Shown: piece by piece, positions 23,401-40,600 of the stretch | Numbering within the stretch: the first letter of the stretch is position 1 | Layout of the letters: every line of letters starts with the position of its first letter | Assembly: GCF_042453785.1 (NCBI RefSeq) | Contig: NC_091669.1 | Location: forward strand, 33,807,001-33,871,000 | Source of the DNA: Malus domestica | Lineage: Eukaryota > Streptophyta > Magnoliopsida > Rosales > Rosaceae | DNA length: 64,000 bases | Reading direction: 5' to 3' | Position numbers and translations under genes: made by a program | Notes under the pieces: model-generated | Seen by the model: the letters and a program-made list of their open reading frames with translations, nothing else | Databases searched by the model: none | Told to the model about the DNA's origin: nothing

Positions 23401-26400
23401 AGAACAAGAAAGAAATTTTTGTTTGACAGAAGGAAATCAAGATTCCAAATAAACCAAAGCAGAAATTTCTTCCGAACATTGTATATGCAATCTACAGAGT
23501 AAACTATGAATAATGAATTGATGATGCTTCAAGAATCAAGAATAATGAGGTCACATGATTGACTTATAATGATCTACAAACACGCACCTTTTCAAGTGTA
23601 GAACATGTTGTTTTATGGCAAAACATAGCTTAGGACTCACGGTAACAAAAAGCTGGTGTAGAGTTCTCCCCTGAGTAGCCGAAGAACTCGGCTCAGCCAT
23701 GCTATTTGAACTACTACCGCATCCTTTCTCTGCCAAATGGTGACATTGTTCATTTTGGAATAATTTCATGGTTAAAACTGTTGTCTTCCCTGTTCCTGAC
23801 CGTCCAACTATAAAGGTACTTTTATGATAAAGGATAATCTCCATTTCCTGGTCAGTTACTTCAAATGGAAGATCCAACTCTTTACCCTCACGGTCAGACA
23901 GCAAGTGATTCACTACACCGGATGACAAGGCATAAAACTTCATGAGCAACAAACTCTCGCTGACCTGTGAATTCTCAACATAACTTCTACCATCCGAAGC
24001 ATCACCAACAAAATCACTATCGGTTTCAGCGGCACTAAGATCTTTAAACCGAGGCACATCCAAAGAGGTTGGCCAGCACTTCGGAACTTCCAAGTTACTG
24101 GTCACAAATGACAAAGAAAATTAAAAATTACTTCAGAAGTTCAAAAGATTTAGAAAAGTTCGTACCTTCCATAAAGAAAGCAATCATAATTAACAATTCA
24201 GGCACGTTAAGCCAAAAAAAAAAAAAAAAAAAACTAGAATGCAGAAGAACATACCCCTCAAGACATTTCTCATTGCAGCGATTGATAAAATCATCTGTAT
24301 ATCTCTTGAAAATACTAACCAAACGATTTACCAATTTTGGGATGTCCTCTAGAGGCAATATGTCCCAAACCTTTAATACTTGAAAGTATTTCAACTCCTT
24401 TGCAATGTCAATTGTGCAAACAACATATAGACCTCCAACTTTATATTGCCTCAAGATTGATGATGAGCCAGAACTAGTCTGGACATTTTTCTTTTTAGGT
24501 CTCCATCCACCGGAAAGCTTCAGTAGAAGATTTAGCACGGACTTCTTCAACTGAATTGACTTAAGCTTTCTGAACGACTTCAGAAAATTATCACTGAAAA
24601 GTACCTGAAGATAATAGATTGGGGGAAGAGGACCATAAAAATGAACATAGAAAATATTTAAGAAACCAGAAAGTCCAATATGAGAAAACATAATTTCGAC
24701 TATAGAGATTTCATGAAAATAGACAAGGGAAAACTAGAAAGTAACCCAATCATAAATAAAAGCCCAGAGCTTTACCTTCCATCTAGAACTTCTGAAAAGT
24801 AAGCTGTCAGCATTAAGCAAATCATCAAACTGGTCTAACTCTTTCTTCGCCTCTAATATGGCCTTGGCCATATCCTTGTCTTCATCAGCATTAAAGAAAC
24901 ACCGCCGATTCTTGGCATCATGGACCAAATCCTCCCAAACAGATTCGCTACCACAAAGAGTTCTTTCATTTCCCAAAATCCAAAGGCAGTGCCTGAATTC
25001 ATTAGACGACCAGTAGTTATTTTCACCCTTACCAACAAGTAAAAACGATGCAAAAGCGTACAAGTTTACATAGAACCATACCGAGCCCTAGTAAGAGCAA
25101 CATTAACTCTTTGTGGATTCGATGTAAAACCAAGTGAGTGATGTTGATTGGATCGCACGGTAGACATGATAATTATGTCCTCTTCCCCACCCTGGAACCC
25201 ATCAACTGTGTTCACCTTCACTTTAAAGCCATCAAGTTTATCGTACTTCTGTCCAAGTTTGTCCTGAAGTGCAGCTACTTGAGCTGCATAAGGAGAAATT
25301 ACACCGATACTGAGCTTCTCTTTTGAAACATCCCATTCTGTATACAAAGAGAAAGAAAAAAGAAAACTATCAGTTTTATCCAAACTAAGAAGTATTTAGC
25401 CATTACAAAAAATAATAATAATAATAAATAAGAACAAATAAATATTACAAGCATATAATAGAAACATAATCGAAAATATTGAATTTGAACATGAGCATGG
25501 CACCCTGGCTAGACATACTTTTGTACAAATTCTGCAGTATTTTCAAAGCAATTGCAACCTCTACCATATTCTTTGGACTATGTCCATCCTCGTCCTTCTC
25601 CTCTCTTCCATCAATTACATTAATAAAAGAATAAGGACCGAACATTGACCCTGGAAGAAAGTGTTTCTCATGGCTTCTCCTTTTAACATTAGGAGCATCC
25701 AGGATCTGGTTATAGTAGAAACTTGAATTTGGGAAGGAACTTATTGATGGATGCATTCTGTATTGCATGTTTAGAAGGTGTTTAGAGTGACCCATTGAGC
25801 TCAGCCTCTCAAACAAGCTTCTACCAAAACCAGCTTCATAGGACACCTAAAGAAGAAAGAATAAGTCAGAAAGAAAAATTGCAATCAGACAAATGATTAA
25901 ATAAATATAACCAAGTAAGCATCAACATACATTGCTTTTCACCATAGCTGGTAACTGACATTCATCACCAACAAGAACGGCATGCTTCACACCTGGAAGT
26001 TGCAGTGGTATCGTTGACTCACACTCCTTCAATTGTGCAGCCTCATCGATAACAACAACGGTCAGTGGCTCCATTTCCACTCTATGCAGTTTAAACGAAC
26101 TGGATGCAGTGCAAAATATTAAGGAAGCTCTTTGCAAACAGAACTCCATTACAGATTTTTCGTTCCTAACATCTGGAAGGTCAAGTCCTCTAATCGAATT
26201 CTGAAGAGTACGTAATACTGAAAGGCACTTTCGTCTCTTCATGTACAGATGAAATGTGTCGCCTACTGGCTCTGGCACATCTTCAACTTCTGAATGAGAG
26301 AAAAGCTCTTCCAATACTTCAGAATCAACATTACCTTGCAACAATAGTAGTCCAAAGGAATCAACTAACACTAAAAGCGAAATCATGTCTTGGAAATTAT

Positions 26401-29400
26401 TTGCCGAAATGTAATCTTGGCTTATATGGGTACAGAAGGTAGAAATACAACATTTTAAGGGTAATGCAGTAGGAACAAATCTCTCTCTGAAAAATTCAAG
26501 AAACGATTTGCACTTCCCCTTGCTAACTTCGGTCTCACTTCCGCAACCTTTCCTTACCAGTTCACCATCACCGTTTTGTTTTTTCTCTTTGGCTAACTCA
26601 TTTTCCAAGAAAATATGGTAATGTGAAACACAATCCTCAAGAAGCCCAATCATGGAAGATGAGCAACTACTCCAACCTGTCACCGGCCCCAGGCATTCGA
26701 AAAGACTTTCAACACGGTGATCCAAAAATATATCTTCAATATCAGAACCAACTTTGAGTCCCTCTTTATTCCCAAATAAAAGAATTTTTCCCAGAGGACA
26801 AAACAAAGCACTGGACTCTGCTTCAGTCACCATCTCGACAAGATGAGAAGCTACTTCAGTTACTGCAACATTTGTTGGGGCACAAACAAGAGTCCTACAA
26901 TTCATCCTTAACAGGGTCAATAGCAGAGTAGCGGTGGATTTAGTTTTCCCTGTCCCAGGTGGACCCCATATAAGTTGCAAAGTAGACTTGGAATCACAAA
27001 ACAGCATTTCAAGACAGGCCAAAACTGCCCCAGTTTGTGACTCATTCAATCCAGAAGATGAACACTCAAATAACAGCTTATCCCGAATGTCAGCATTCAT
27101 TTCATACGAGGGAGGATAGTTTTCCTGAGCCTGTTACCAAGCATAACATATATAATCAACCCCAATGATAAATGATGGTGTTGAAATATAGTAACAGAAA
27201 TTATTCGATCAAACTGAATGGAATAGTTAAATGGGAGAAAGAAAGAGACCGTAGAATCCAGAGTACACAATTGGAGTAGTACACATATACACACGACAGA
27301 AACTTTGATCGAAAGATAAAAATGAAAGAAAATCATCACGCTTGTATCAAAATTATTAGAGTACCATACACAGCGTAAACTAACAAAAAAGGTAATTTGC
27401 TGCGTATTTTGTATAGTGTGTACATTACATATTACATCATGTATTGTCCACATACCATGAATAGGTCCCATTTCAGTGAATGCAATGCACAGAACTTAAG
27501 GTCTTACCACAGAATGAGTGCACAAAACATCCTTGATAATCTTCAGGTTTCCAAACATGTGCAATGCTGCCCATATTCTGCTATTAGTGATCAAATTCAC
27601 AAGGAAAACAACAAATACTGATGCCGGAGTGTTCTTGTTATCGTTGACTTGAAACCTTTTTGATGCCTTGACTTTAAACACTTTTATTTCAGTCTCTATT
27701 ATCTCATCATTAAATTCATCTTCTCTCTTATTTTCTGAGATTTTATTTTCCGTGATGTTAGTGACCGATACAAAAGTCCATGACCTCCCTACCCTTTGTA
27801 AATCAGAAACAGTTTCGGGTTTCGCATCTGCTAAGACAAAAAGATCCCCAGGCAAAGTTTTGTATGGTTCCTTTCCACGTTCGCTGAACCTGTTTCGCCA
27901 CTCATCAACCTTGATATTATATATCCATGTTTCATCAAACTTGGACTTGGATTCATTAAAAGCAACCACTTCAGCAAATGGTGCTCTGTCAATGGTTTCC
28001 ATACTCGACTGCACCTTTGCACGAGTTTCCTCTAATAAAGGAAATGAATAGGACCCAAAATAATGCAGAGCTGAATCGAATGATTCAGGAATATTCTTCA
28101 CCTAGAAAAGTAAAAGTTCAGACAAGTTAGTTGATAAATCTATAGATGATGACATTGCATGAAGAAATTATAGAAGCTCAAATATATTGCATTCACAGAC
28201 GTTGAAAGCGAGTTCTCTAGCCACAGCATAAATCTTTACTTTAACCAACTCTAATGGTTGAGTATAACTAGCTTAAGACTGCACATTACAAGTAAACTTA
28301 TAAGATAAATTAGGTTCTCATTCCTCATTTTTCATTCTCATTAATTAAAACCTTATTTCTTTTTCATTTTTGATCAAGGTCCCTTGACTAATCCCAGGTC
28401 CAATGCTGGCAGGACGACCGTCCGGGGCCCAAAATAATTGGGGCCACCAAAATTATTGGGGCCACCAAAATTATTAGGGTGGTATATTTATATATGTTTT
28501 CATAAGAGTATAAATTTATAAAAATGCGGTTTAATGACAAAGAAATTTAATTTGAACTGCTGGCTTTGTTGTTTGAAATTAATAAGGAGGTCTTGGGTTC
28601 AAAACACCATGTATTCTTATTTACCTTTCAATTTTTACAAATTTCTTTTCATAAGAGTATAAATATATAAAATTTGGCTAAACAATCAAGAAGTTTAATT
28701 AGAATCAATGGTTTTTGTTGTTTAAAATTAACGAGAGGTCCTAAGTTCGAAATGCTAAGTGCATGTTTATTCTTTTTAATTTTTACGAATTTTTGTTTGG
28801 TTATTAATTTATTTTTAATTAGTAGCTAGTAGCTATGTGGATTGTTAGTTTTAAACATTTGTTCCAATTCCAGTCTAATCTTCAACAAAGAGTAATGCGT
28901 TGACCAAATTCTTAGACCAAATTTGCAAACATATGACATGTCCTAAAAAAAAAAAATTTAGTACCCATTTATTACTTATACATATCAATTAAAGACTCAA
29001 AAACATCAATATTTTTAATCCCATATTGACAAGATTAGTAAATAAGAAAAGACACCACACGATTTATACAAAAACACTTTAAAAGTTCAGATGGAAAACA
29101 AAACTCATATCTATCTACTAGTAAACCTGGAGTTTTTTCTTATATAAAGTGAGGGCATATTTTTTAGCATCGCCCCGGACCTCAAAAATCTCTATACTGG
29201 CCTTGAATCTCCATGTCATGGTTTTACTAAAATTATTTACAAGTCATCATTTGTCAATTTTAAAAATGAAAAACTTATTAATTATTTCCAAATATATCTT
29301 TTTAGTATTTTTTTTCATATGTTTCTCTTTATAATTTGTATTCTTTTTAGTTTTAATTTGTACCCATAATTTTGAATTTTGATATGTACCCATATTTTTT

Positions 29401-31748
29401 ATTTATTTGTACCCATATTTTTTTTGTGAATGTACCCATGTTGATTATATGTATTTATTGTATGTTTTAAATATGTTAATAGTTATTTCTTAAAATATAT
29501 CAATAGTTACATGGGTGCATTATCTTTTTGCTAGAACTATGTGAAGCATAATATTACTCTATTATTGATTTTTAAGGAGTTGTTAAATTGTAAAAATATT
29601 ATTAAAATTTGTTTAAATTTTATAATTTGTGGGATATTGAATGCATAAATGTAGAAGTTAAATCTATATTGGCTAAATAGCCAAAATGGTCCCTGAGATA
29701 TGCATAACACATCACTTTGGTCCCTGAGATTGAAAATCAATAATGGTCCATGAGATTGTCCACCATCCATCATTTTGGTCTTTCCATTAAAAATTCTTTG
29801 GGCAATTTTCAAAGCTTCGTAACTCAATCGTTTCTTAACTGAATTCGACCCATAATATATCAAAATGAAGATAGGAACGTGTAGAACAAGATTGTACCTA
29901 TTTGGAAGCCCAATGGTTGCCGGAGATAGCCGAAACATAGCCTCAAAGTTGACTGGTCTGCAGAAAAACTGGAAAACTCGCCGGAAACTGGGTAAACTTT
30001 AAATGTTCATAACTTCTTCAATACTCAACGAAATCCAGTGATTCAAAAACGAAAATCATACTTCTCGATGAGAAAAATAGAATGGTACCTTTCTCAATGG
30101 CTAACTCGTCATGATTTGGCCGGAAAACGGCTCGAAAGTGGCTAACTTGAAAATGGTTATCCACTTTTGAGCTGTTTTCCAGCCAAACTACGGTGACTTA
30201 GCCATCGAGCAAGATACCATTCTCTTCCTCTCATCGAGAAGTATGATTTTCATTTTGAATCACTCGATTTCATTGAGTATTGAAGAAGTTATGAACATTT
30301 AAAATTTACTCAGTTTTCGGCGAGTTTTCCAGTTTTTCTGCAGACCAGTCAACTTTGAGGCTATTTTCCGGCTATCTCCGGCTTAAATAGGTATAATCTT
30401 GTTCTACACTTTCCTATCTTCATTTTGATATATTATAGGTCGAATTTGGTTAAGAAACAATTGAGTTATGAGGCTTTGAAAATTGCCCAAAGAGTTTTTA
30501 ATAGAATGACCAAAATGATGGATAGTGGACAATCTCAGCGACCATTTCTATTGATTTTCAATCTCAGGGACCAAAATGATGTGTTATGCATATCTCAGTG
30601 ACCATTTTGGCTATTTAGCCATTAAATAATGCTAGGGACCTTGATCAAATTATTTAAACAAATAAAGTTTAATTCTAAAAATTAGGTTGACTAGAGACCG
30701 GATATATGATAATAAAGGCTGAAGAAATTATATATATATAGACACACAGAGATATTGGGGGAAGTGAGAACCAAATGCGGGAGGTGCATGATGAATGCTC
30801 TTAACCAATTAAGCTACAAAATTCTTGTATAGACGTGGATTTATTAGAAAACTGAGATGGGCTTTCCCTGTCTGAGTCAAGGCCAATAAATAAAAAACTA
30901 CTACCTTGAAAAAGCAAGCCAGGCTTCAAAGATTTAAAACCAAATATCAAGGTAGTATAAAAAGATTTTTAAAGAGTTTACAAATTCAAGGGTTTTCAAT
31001 CAAGATTTTAAATGAATCCATCGAAGTTCAGGGTATTTAATCAAAATTTTAAAGGAAAACTCCATATAAATTTAGATGTATTCAATCATGATTTTAAAGC
31101 AGTCGTTAAAACTTCATGGGTATTCAATTAGGAATTGATTTTGAGTAGTGTTATTCACACACCATTTTTACTCCTCATATACCCTTGTTAAATTTTGTCG
31201 GTTGAATTTCTTCAATTCATTTTATCCGACGACTAGAAATTGAGAGGATGTGTGATAGGTAAAAATGAGTATGTGAATCGCACCATGCTTGATTTGATAG
31301 AATTTTAAAAAGTTAAGAATTTTGATAGATTTAGAAGAATTTTATAGTGTATTTTAGGCTTTAGGAAATCAGACTTCTTTCTCTAAGATTTTGAATGAGT
31401 TCAGAGTCGTGAAACTCCATTAAAACTCCAGCAAAACTTCACGAATTTATAACTCTTTTTAGGGTCTTAAAACTCCATCAACCTTCAGAATCTCAATTGA
31501 ATACACCTACTAAAATTTTTATTTCTGGAGTCTTAATATCTAAGCAGTCCTGAAAATACAAAACAAAACAAAAGCTACAGTAACAATCTCATCCAAATTT
31601 GAAGAAAAAACAAGATAAAGCTAAAAAAAAATGAGAATTTATTAGTAGAAGTGATAGCAAAAACCTGGTTTTTGTACAGATTGTCATTGAAAATGTCTTC
31701 AAGTGACCAAGAAAACACAGTATCCATGAAACGGTCGGAAGCAGACAT
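17472..31748 (-). CDS. Dual helicase: SEN1/UPF1-like plus UvrD-like, 12 exons, about 2,611 aa
   Basis: Exons (minus strand): 31748-31665, 28101-27508, 27130-25931, 25846-25519, 25337-25082, 24992-24776, 24604-24255, 24097-23588, 23320-22123, 21981-21634, 21433-21196, 19984-17472. All junctions are GT..AG and phases close over 7,836 nt. First helicase: GPPGTGKT (about 282-289), IDEAAQ and GDECQLP (about 585-610), [16 protein letters not shown] and VALTRAR (about 670-820). Second helicase: GRSGTGKT (about 1107), IDEVQD (about 1391), GDTAQ (about 1420), QNFRTH (about 1470), ECKGLEF (about 1573), VTRTR (about 1639). Helical, TPR-like sequence follows to the end. Plant relatives are often labelled TPR and ankyrin repeat-containing protein 1-like; no function is established that I know of. 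By motif it is an ATP-dependent nucleic-acid translocase. Intron 1 is 3.6 kb. The final frame seems cut short by a frameshift (see 17273-17495). Confidence 0.88.
19985..21195. other. Intron 11 of the dual helicase gene
   Basis: A 1.2-kb intron, mostly AT-rich. At about 20570-20910 it carries degenerate repeats of TTTATCTACCT and ATCTACCTC motifs. A plus-strand open frame at 20333-20596 has no recognised domain and is probably accidental. Confidence 0.7.
28501..28800 (+). repeat. Degenerate tandem duplication, about 149-bp unit
   Basis: Two adjacent copies (from 28501 and from 28650) share CATAAGAGTATAAAT, TTTGTTGTTT.AAATTAA and AGGTC.T..GTTC blocks in order. GGGGCCACCAAAATTATT repeats lie just upstream (28440-28475). 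Confidence 0.7.
29671..30620. mobile_element. Foldback (long inverted repeat) element, 950 bp
   Basis: The left arm 29671-30141 and right arm 30161-30620 are inverted copies along nearly their whole length, with a loop of about 19 bp. Examples are GGCTAAATAGCCAAAATGG at the left end against CCATTTTGGCTATTTAGCC at the right, and matching TGCATAACACATCA, GACTGGTCTGCAG and TTCATAACTTCTTCAATACT blocks. ATT occurs on both outer flanks. It encodes nothing. The transposon superfamily is not settled; Mutator-like foldback MITEs are one option. Confidence 0.9.
31146..31284. mobile_element. Small MITE, family A copy 1
   Basis: About 140 bp with ends AGTGTTATTCACACACC and GTGTGATTCGCAC-like (reverse). 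The interior TTTTTACTCCTCATATACCC...ATCCGACGAC block is shared with the copies at 47855, 48751 and 50714. Confidence 0.7.
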
Positions 31749-31878
31749 TGTCTCACTCACTCATTCTCTTCCAAAACCTACTTCAATGGAGAGAAAAGTA
31801 TGAAATGATAAGTTTCAGAAAAAGAGAAAAAGAAGTAAGACTGCCATGTACATTACAAGAAAGAGATGGAAAATATAT

Positions 31879-32310
31879 GGTAACGCACAAAAGTATTCCC
31901 TTTTAACAGGAAAAACAAGAGAAATTCGTTTTCACTGTTCACAATTTTGCTTACAGGGGAAGTTCTTTGAAGACTTGGTGACCATTTTCACCTTTAATAA
32001 AATATAATACTAAAGCAAAAGTAAAAAGCAAAACTATTCCCTTTTCTTTTATATAAAAATTATGGAGTTGTTGTGCTTGTGAAATGTGATGTAAATGGTA
32101 CGGTAACACACAAAAGTATACCCTTTTAATCCGAAACCAAAAAAATAAAGAGATTCGCATTCATTTTTCATAGAATCAGAGTTTAGCTTACAGGGGACGC
32201 GGGGAAGTTCTTTGAAGACTCGCTGACCATATTGACCCATAAAGGTTCAACCTTTACACGTCCAATTATAAAATAAAAAATAAAATAAAATACTCCCTTT
32301 CCTTTTATCA
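31879..32310 (-). repeat. Direct duplication in the region upstream of the dual helicase gene
   Basis: GGTAAC(G/A)CACAAAAGTA(T)..CCTTTTAA occurs at 31879 and 32102. AAGTTCTTTGAAGACT followed by TGACCAT occurs at about 31960 and 32205. TTACAGGGGA and CCTTTTCTTTTAT blocks are also shared. The unit is about 220-245 bp, lying 130-560 bp upstream of the ATG. Confidence 0.75.
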
Positions 32311-32319
32311 AGAAAATTA

Positions 32320-32800
32320 TGGAAAATAGTAAGCACTATTTTGAAATTGATTACGTGTGCAGTAAAATATAAAGTAAATAAGATACAATATTTACGAGGT
32401 TCGATAATTGTGTCTATGTTCTCGGGGCAGTAGTAGTACTTTCTTTTATTATCTGAAATAATAGAAGTATCATGATAACTCGTATTATTTTCTCTCTTCT
32501 CTCTAGCCTAGCTCACTGGTATTTTCTTCTGTATCTCTCTTCTTTCTCTCCTCTCCCTTTGTTTTTTTCTCTCTTTCCTCCTTACTTTTCTCCGTATGTC
32601 TCCCTCTGTTTCTTTCTTCATTTGTTCCTTTGATTAATAGGTAAAACTAGTGATAGACAAAACTTAGTGGGAAAAGTGGTCATCCACATTATCTAAAGTA
32701 GTAGGGGGCAGGCACTGTTCATTTTTTTATTTATTTGGTTTATTTACAAGAATGTCATCCGGGTTGGGAGGGTAATTCTCAAAAGTTCAGAGGGTGATTT
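32320..32800. other. Possible LTR-like remnant
   Basis: ATTTACGAGGTTCGATAATTG followed by GTTCTCGGGGCAG, then a CT-rich tract, resembles a Rosaceae LTR motif I recall. No ends or coding region are seen. Confidence 0.3.
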
Positions 32801-33168
32801 TGTCCCAATGGTTTAGCGCCACTCGATTTCACGTTATTTACAACAAAGCCATTAGGTTTGGGCTGATATTGGGGTTGGGTTGGAAGGGCAATTTTGTCCT
32901 GTTTGTTTGAGACGGATTGAGGTGGGTTTAGGTTTGTTGTCATTCAGTGAGGGTTTCGGGGATGGGAGGCCATGCCTAGATAGAGAGAAGAGAGACAGAG
33001 TGAGAGAGAGAGGGAGAGGGAGGAGTGGGGATCTCATCTCTCACCCTTCCTCTTTCTCTCCTACTCAAACCTTAGCAGCCACAACACCATCTCTGGAATA
33101 GCATCGGCTCCTGCTTCCTAAAACCAAAACCACGACCTCCATTTCTGTAACTCGAGAGCTTCGGTGAG

Positions 33169-36936
<3,768 letters not shown>

Positions 36937-37639
36937 GTTCTTATAATTCCCAACCACATGAGACAGGGTTTTTCCGTGACAGAGGTGATTATGATAGCTA
37001 CTATTGCAGATTCTTTCGTAATTGGTACTCTTGTGTGTTGATTGATCATGGTGATCGGGTATATGAATCCTAGAGCACCATTACGCTTGATAGATATAGG
37101 ATCCTTATTGAATGATACAAAAAAACTCAAATCTTTTCTATCTATTGGTTACTGGTAATTTGGATTGGTGTCTGAGATTTTGAGAATGGCTCGCATCTTT
37201 AATTTCTTTTTCCTTCATTATTACTGTTTTCAAAATTTTTACTGCTGTGTATTGATGATTTGTAGTCTGAGGGCTTCAATCTGTTGGAATTTTGAATGGT
37301 TATTGCTTCATCGGAATTTGGGTGGTCCAAATTTTGAATTAGAAGAAAGCCCATTTGATTAATATTTTAGATGGATTTGGCTCTCTATGTTTCATCTGTT
37401 ATTTCTTCCCCACTTGGAAGGTGGAAGGCCCAACTTTGAGCTCAGAGCTTGAATTTCTCAATATTCGTTTCTCTGCACTCTCATCAGTCACTCTTGATCC
37501 TCTCTCTGAGGAACTGGGTACTTTTCCAGCTCTAACAAGTAATACTCCATTTAATTGCTTAATTGAGGTTTTTTGTTTCTCTTTTTCGTTCTTTCATCAG
37601 TTCGTTGGGTTTTTTGTTTCTCTTGATCCTTCTTAATTA

Positions 37640-40600
37640 TCATCTATTAATGTTTCCATTCATAATGAAGCAACCTGTTTTGAGGTAGCCACGTGAACCA
37701 TTGCAGGAAACGTGCAGCCGACTCGGGATTTGACATTGCAGGTTTCATTGACTTCCTATCCTGTGCTTGCTTATTTTTTATTATCTGATTTTAAACTTTT
37801 AACAGCATAAAGCTTATGAAAATTCAAATGTATTTGACCACGATATAATTTTAGAGGATTTCAAAAGTGAAGATTTTTTGTGGATGTAGAAGAATGTTTC
37901 AAGTCTTTAACATATTTTAATGTGGACTATCCTTTTATTTGGGTCAATTTACATTGTCGATCATTGATAATATTAATGTTGCAATCCTTGACTCCCAATG
38001 AAGAATGGCTGTTTTGTATCAATCATTATTGGAAGGAAAAGAGAGGCGAGAGAAACATTAGTTGTGTAATAGTTTTACTAAACAAACAGAATTATATCAC
38101 ACATTTTGTATCCTATAGCTAATCACCGTAATCATAGTTAGTCAGTTTAATTATTAGCAGCTGATAAGTGTTTGTAAAGAAGTGTAGCCATCGGAATTTA
38201 AACAAATTCAAATTTATAGATTCAAATTTAAACAAAATCGAAGTGTAGCCATTGGAATTTACCTTCACCAATGCACTAATTTTTTGGTTAATACGAGAGA
38301 TTTTTCCATGTATCTGAAATATGAATTGGTACATCACGTGTCATAAAGTAGAGGTATATTGAAAATATATATATTTTTTCCATTTATTTTATAACATTGA
38401 CATGTGATGTATCGGTTTATGTTGTGAATACATGAAAAAAAACTGTCGAGGGCTACAAATTGTGAATTTTTGTTGTGCGACTACTTCTCTTGAGGGTATT
38501 GTTCTATCCATTCTATGGAAAAAAAAAATCAGTACAATTCGATTTTGTTTTGGGCCACAACAGATTTTAACTTAAAAATGTTCCCAAATTTTCATTCACA
38601 ATAAAATTTCCATGCCATTCAGTTACAGAATGAATATGCAAAGCATGCAACTTGCCTTATTTGCGTATCTTGCACAATTACAGCATATTGTAAAGTTAAT
38701 TTGACAGTCGGTTACACTAGCATAAGGGCAAACATTGTAGGAATAATACGTAACCTAGTAAGGAACCAAATTTTAAAAGACAAGGACGAGAATGTTACTA
38801 AACTGGAGAGGTACAATGTGTAATGAGCCCATATATACATATATTCACAAGAAAAGATAAAGTGGTATTCTATTAATCAACACAAGCAAATATAGAGGTT
38901 TTAAATCAGTACATTGGTCTAGTGATTAAGAAATTGATCTATAGTGAATTTGCACAATCAAACAAATTATGATAAACTCTTATGCGGCTACCACAAGCAC
39001 AAACGCCACCAGTTTAGATTTGTCACAAAAAAGATAGACACAACAAACTTTACCAACGACCACACCGATGATCACTGCAGAGAAATGCCACATAAAGTCA
39101 TTGCAGATAAGCAAGATCACATCAAGTCATTGTTGGAAGACAATACCATATAATACAAATATACAATAATCACATAAGCACGACCACAACAATTACAAAA
39201 GCGAGGCAACAAGACACCTATACTACTACGAGAAACCATTGGTGGGCTCATCTAATGAGAGAAATAATGGGAAATTATTTTTTAACAAATGATATTGTCT
39301 ACACTAAGGGGGTGGGCAATAATGTGGTTCTAATTCGTCTTTGATGAGAATCGAACCTAAGACCTCTCACTTACAAGTGAAGAAGAATATCATTAGACCG
39401 TGGTACTAAGTGACCTATTTTAGAAAAAGACCTTTAGACTCCTATTTATAAATTCAATATAACGTGCTTATAACTCAAACTAACATTTGCTTATACACTT
39501 TGTGTATATGAACATGTTTTTTTAGAAAATGAGAAGGAGAGAACGTGGGGGGGGGGGGAGTGAGAGGTTTTAGTTTTTAGTTTTTTTTTATAAATATTGT
39601 AAGTATTTTAATATCACATGTAGGTGAGGCTTCACTAAAAAATAGTAAAATTTGAACCTATGAAATTACATTATAGCCCATCAATTTATTTTTATGTGAT
39701 AAAAGATTAATTTGTTTTTTCATCATCTTTTAGTTGATAAAGAAAGTTTCACTAATTAATAGAAATATAAAAAAAAACCCAACAACGTTTCCCCTGCCGC
39801 CACCCACCCCGTTTCTCTCCCCAACCGTCTCTTTCTTTGAAAGCTGAAAAAAAACTGAAAAATGGCCAGCTCTCTTCGTCCCTCGTTTTTCTCCCTCACC
39901 ACGTGCTTCTCTCTCTTCCTCGACCAACACTCACCCCACGACCGACCATCCCTATCCTCACTGAGAATGTGACCGGAATTCGAAACCATACCCGAAACAC
40001 TACCTGATTAAGGATTCTCGCCCATTCGAACAATGGAAGGCGGATTTCGAGATAAAACCACAAGAAGACTACTCAATACCTTAATTCTAAGCAACGACAT
40101 AAACGGTAAAGAATAGAAAAGCTTGAGGAGTTACCATATCCATGGTTGACCTAGGAAGTTCTAGTAGATGAGAATTGGAGAATTTGCAGAGAGTACTTTT
40201 ATGAGAAATAACCATAAGGGAGAAGGGGAGAGAGAGGAGGAGGAAGAGGAGAGGGATGGTGATGAGGTGCGATAGTGGTGATCGGTGTTGGGTGGGTGGG
40301 GACGTTTGGGTTCTTAGTTGTCTTCGTTTTTACAGTTAAATACCTTTTTAATTTTTTATGATGCGTCAGATTATAATATATATGAAAAAAATTAAACAAC
40401 GCGTGAATCCTTATTTATTTATTTTGGTAATGTTCTCTTTACATTACCTTTTTTCTTAGATCGTAAAACATGCTAAATGTAAATCACGGCCTTTTTTTGG
40501 TCAAAAGTAATTAGTTTGCTTCTAAAGCCCTTTCAAATAAAAATTAAAATAATAAAAAAAGAAGAAAAAAAAAAGGCAAATAAAATCCCATGTTACCGAT

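Larger units (their letters stand above)
28102..31664. other. Intron 1 of the dual helicase gene, transposon-rich
   Basis: A 3.6-kb intron between the 28-codon first exon and exon 2. It contains a 149-bp tandem duplication (28501-28800), a 950-bp foldback element (29671-30620), degenerate TTCAATCAAGATTTTAAA-type repeats (about 30960-31140) and a small MITE (31146-31284). Confidence 0.75.

Noticed and set aside
39290..39418. tRNA gene
   Set aside because: The B-box-like GGTTCGATTC is present but no cloverleaf can be drawn. It fits a SINE.
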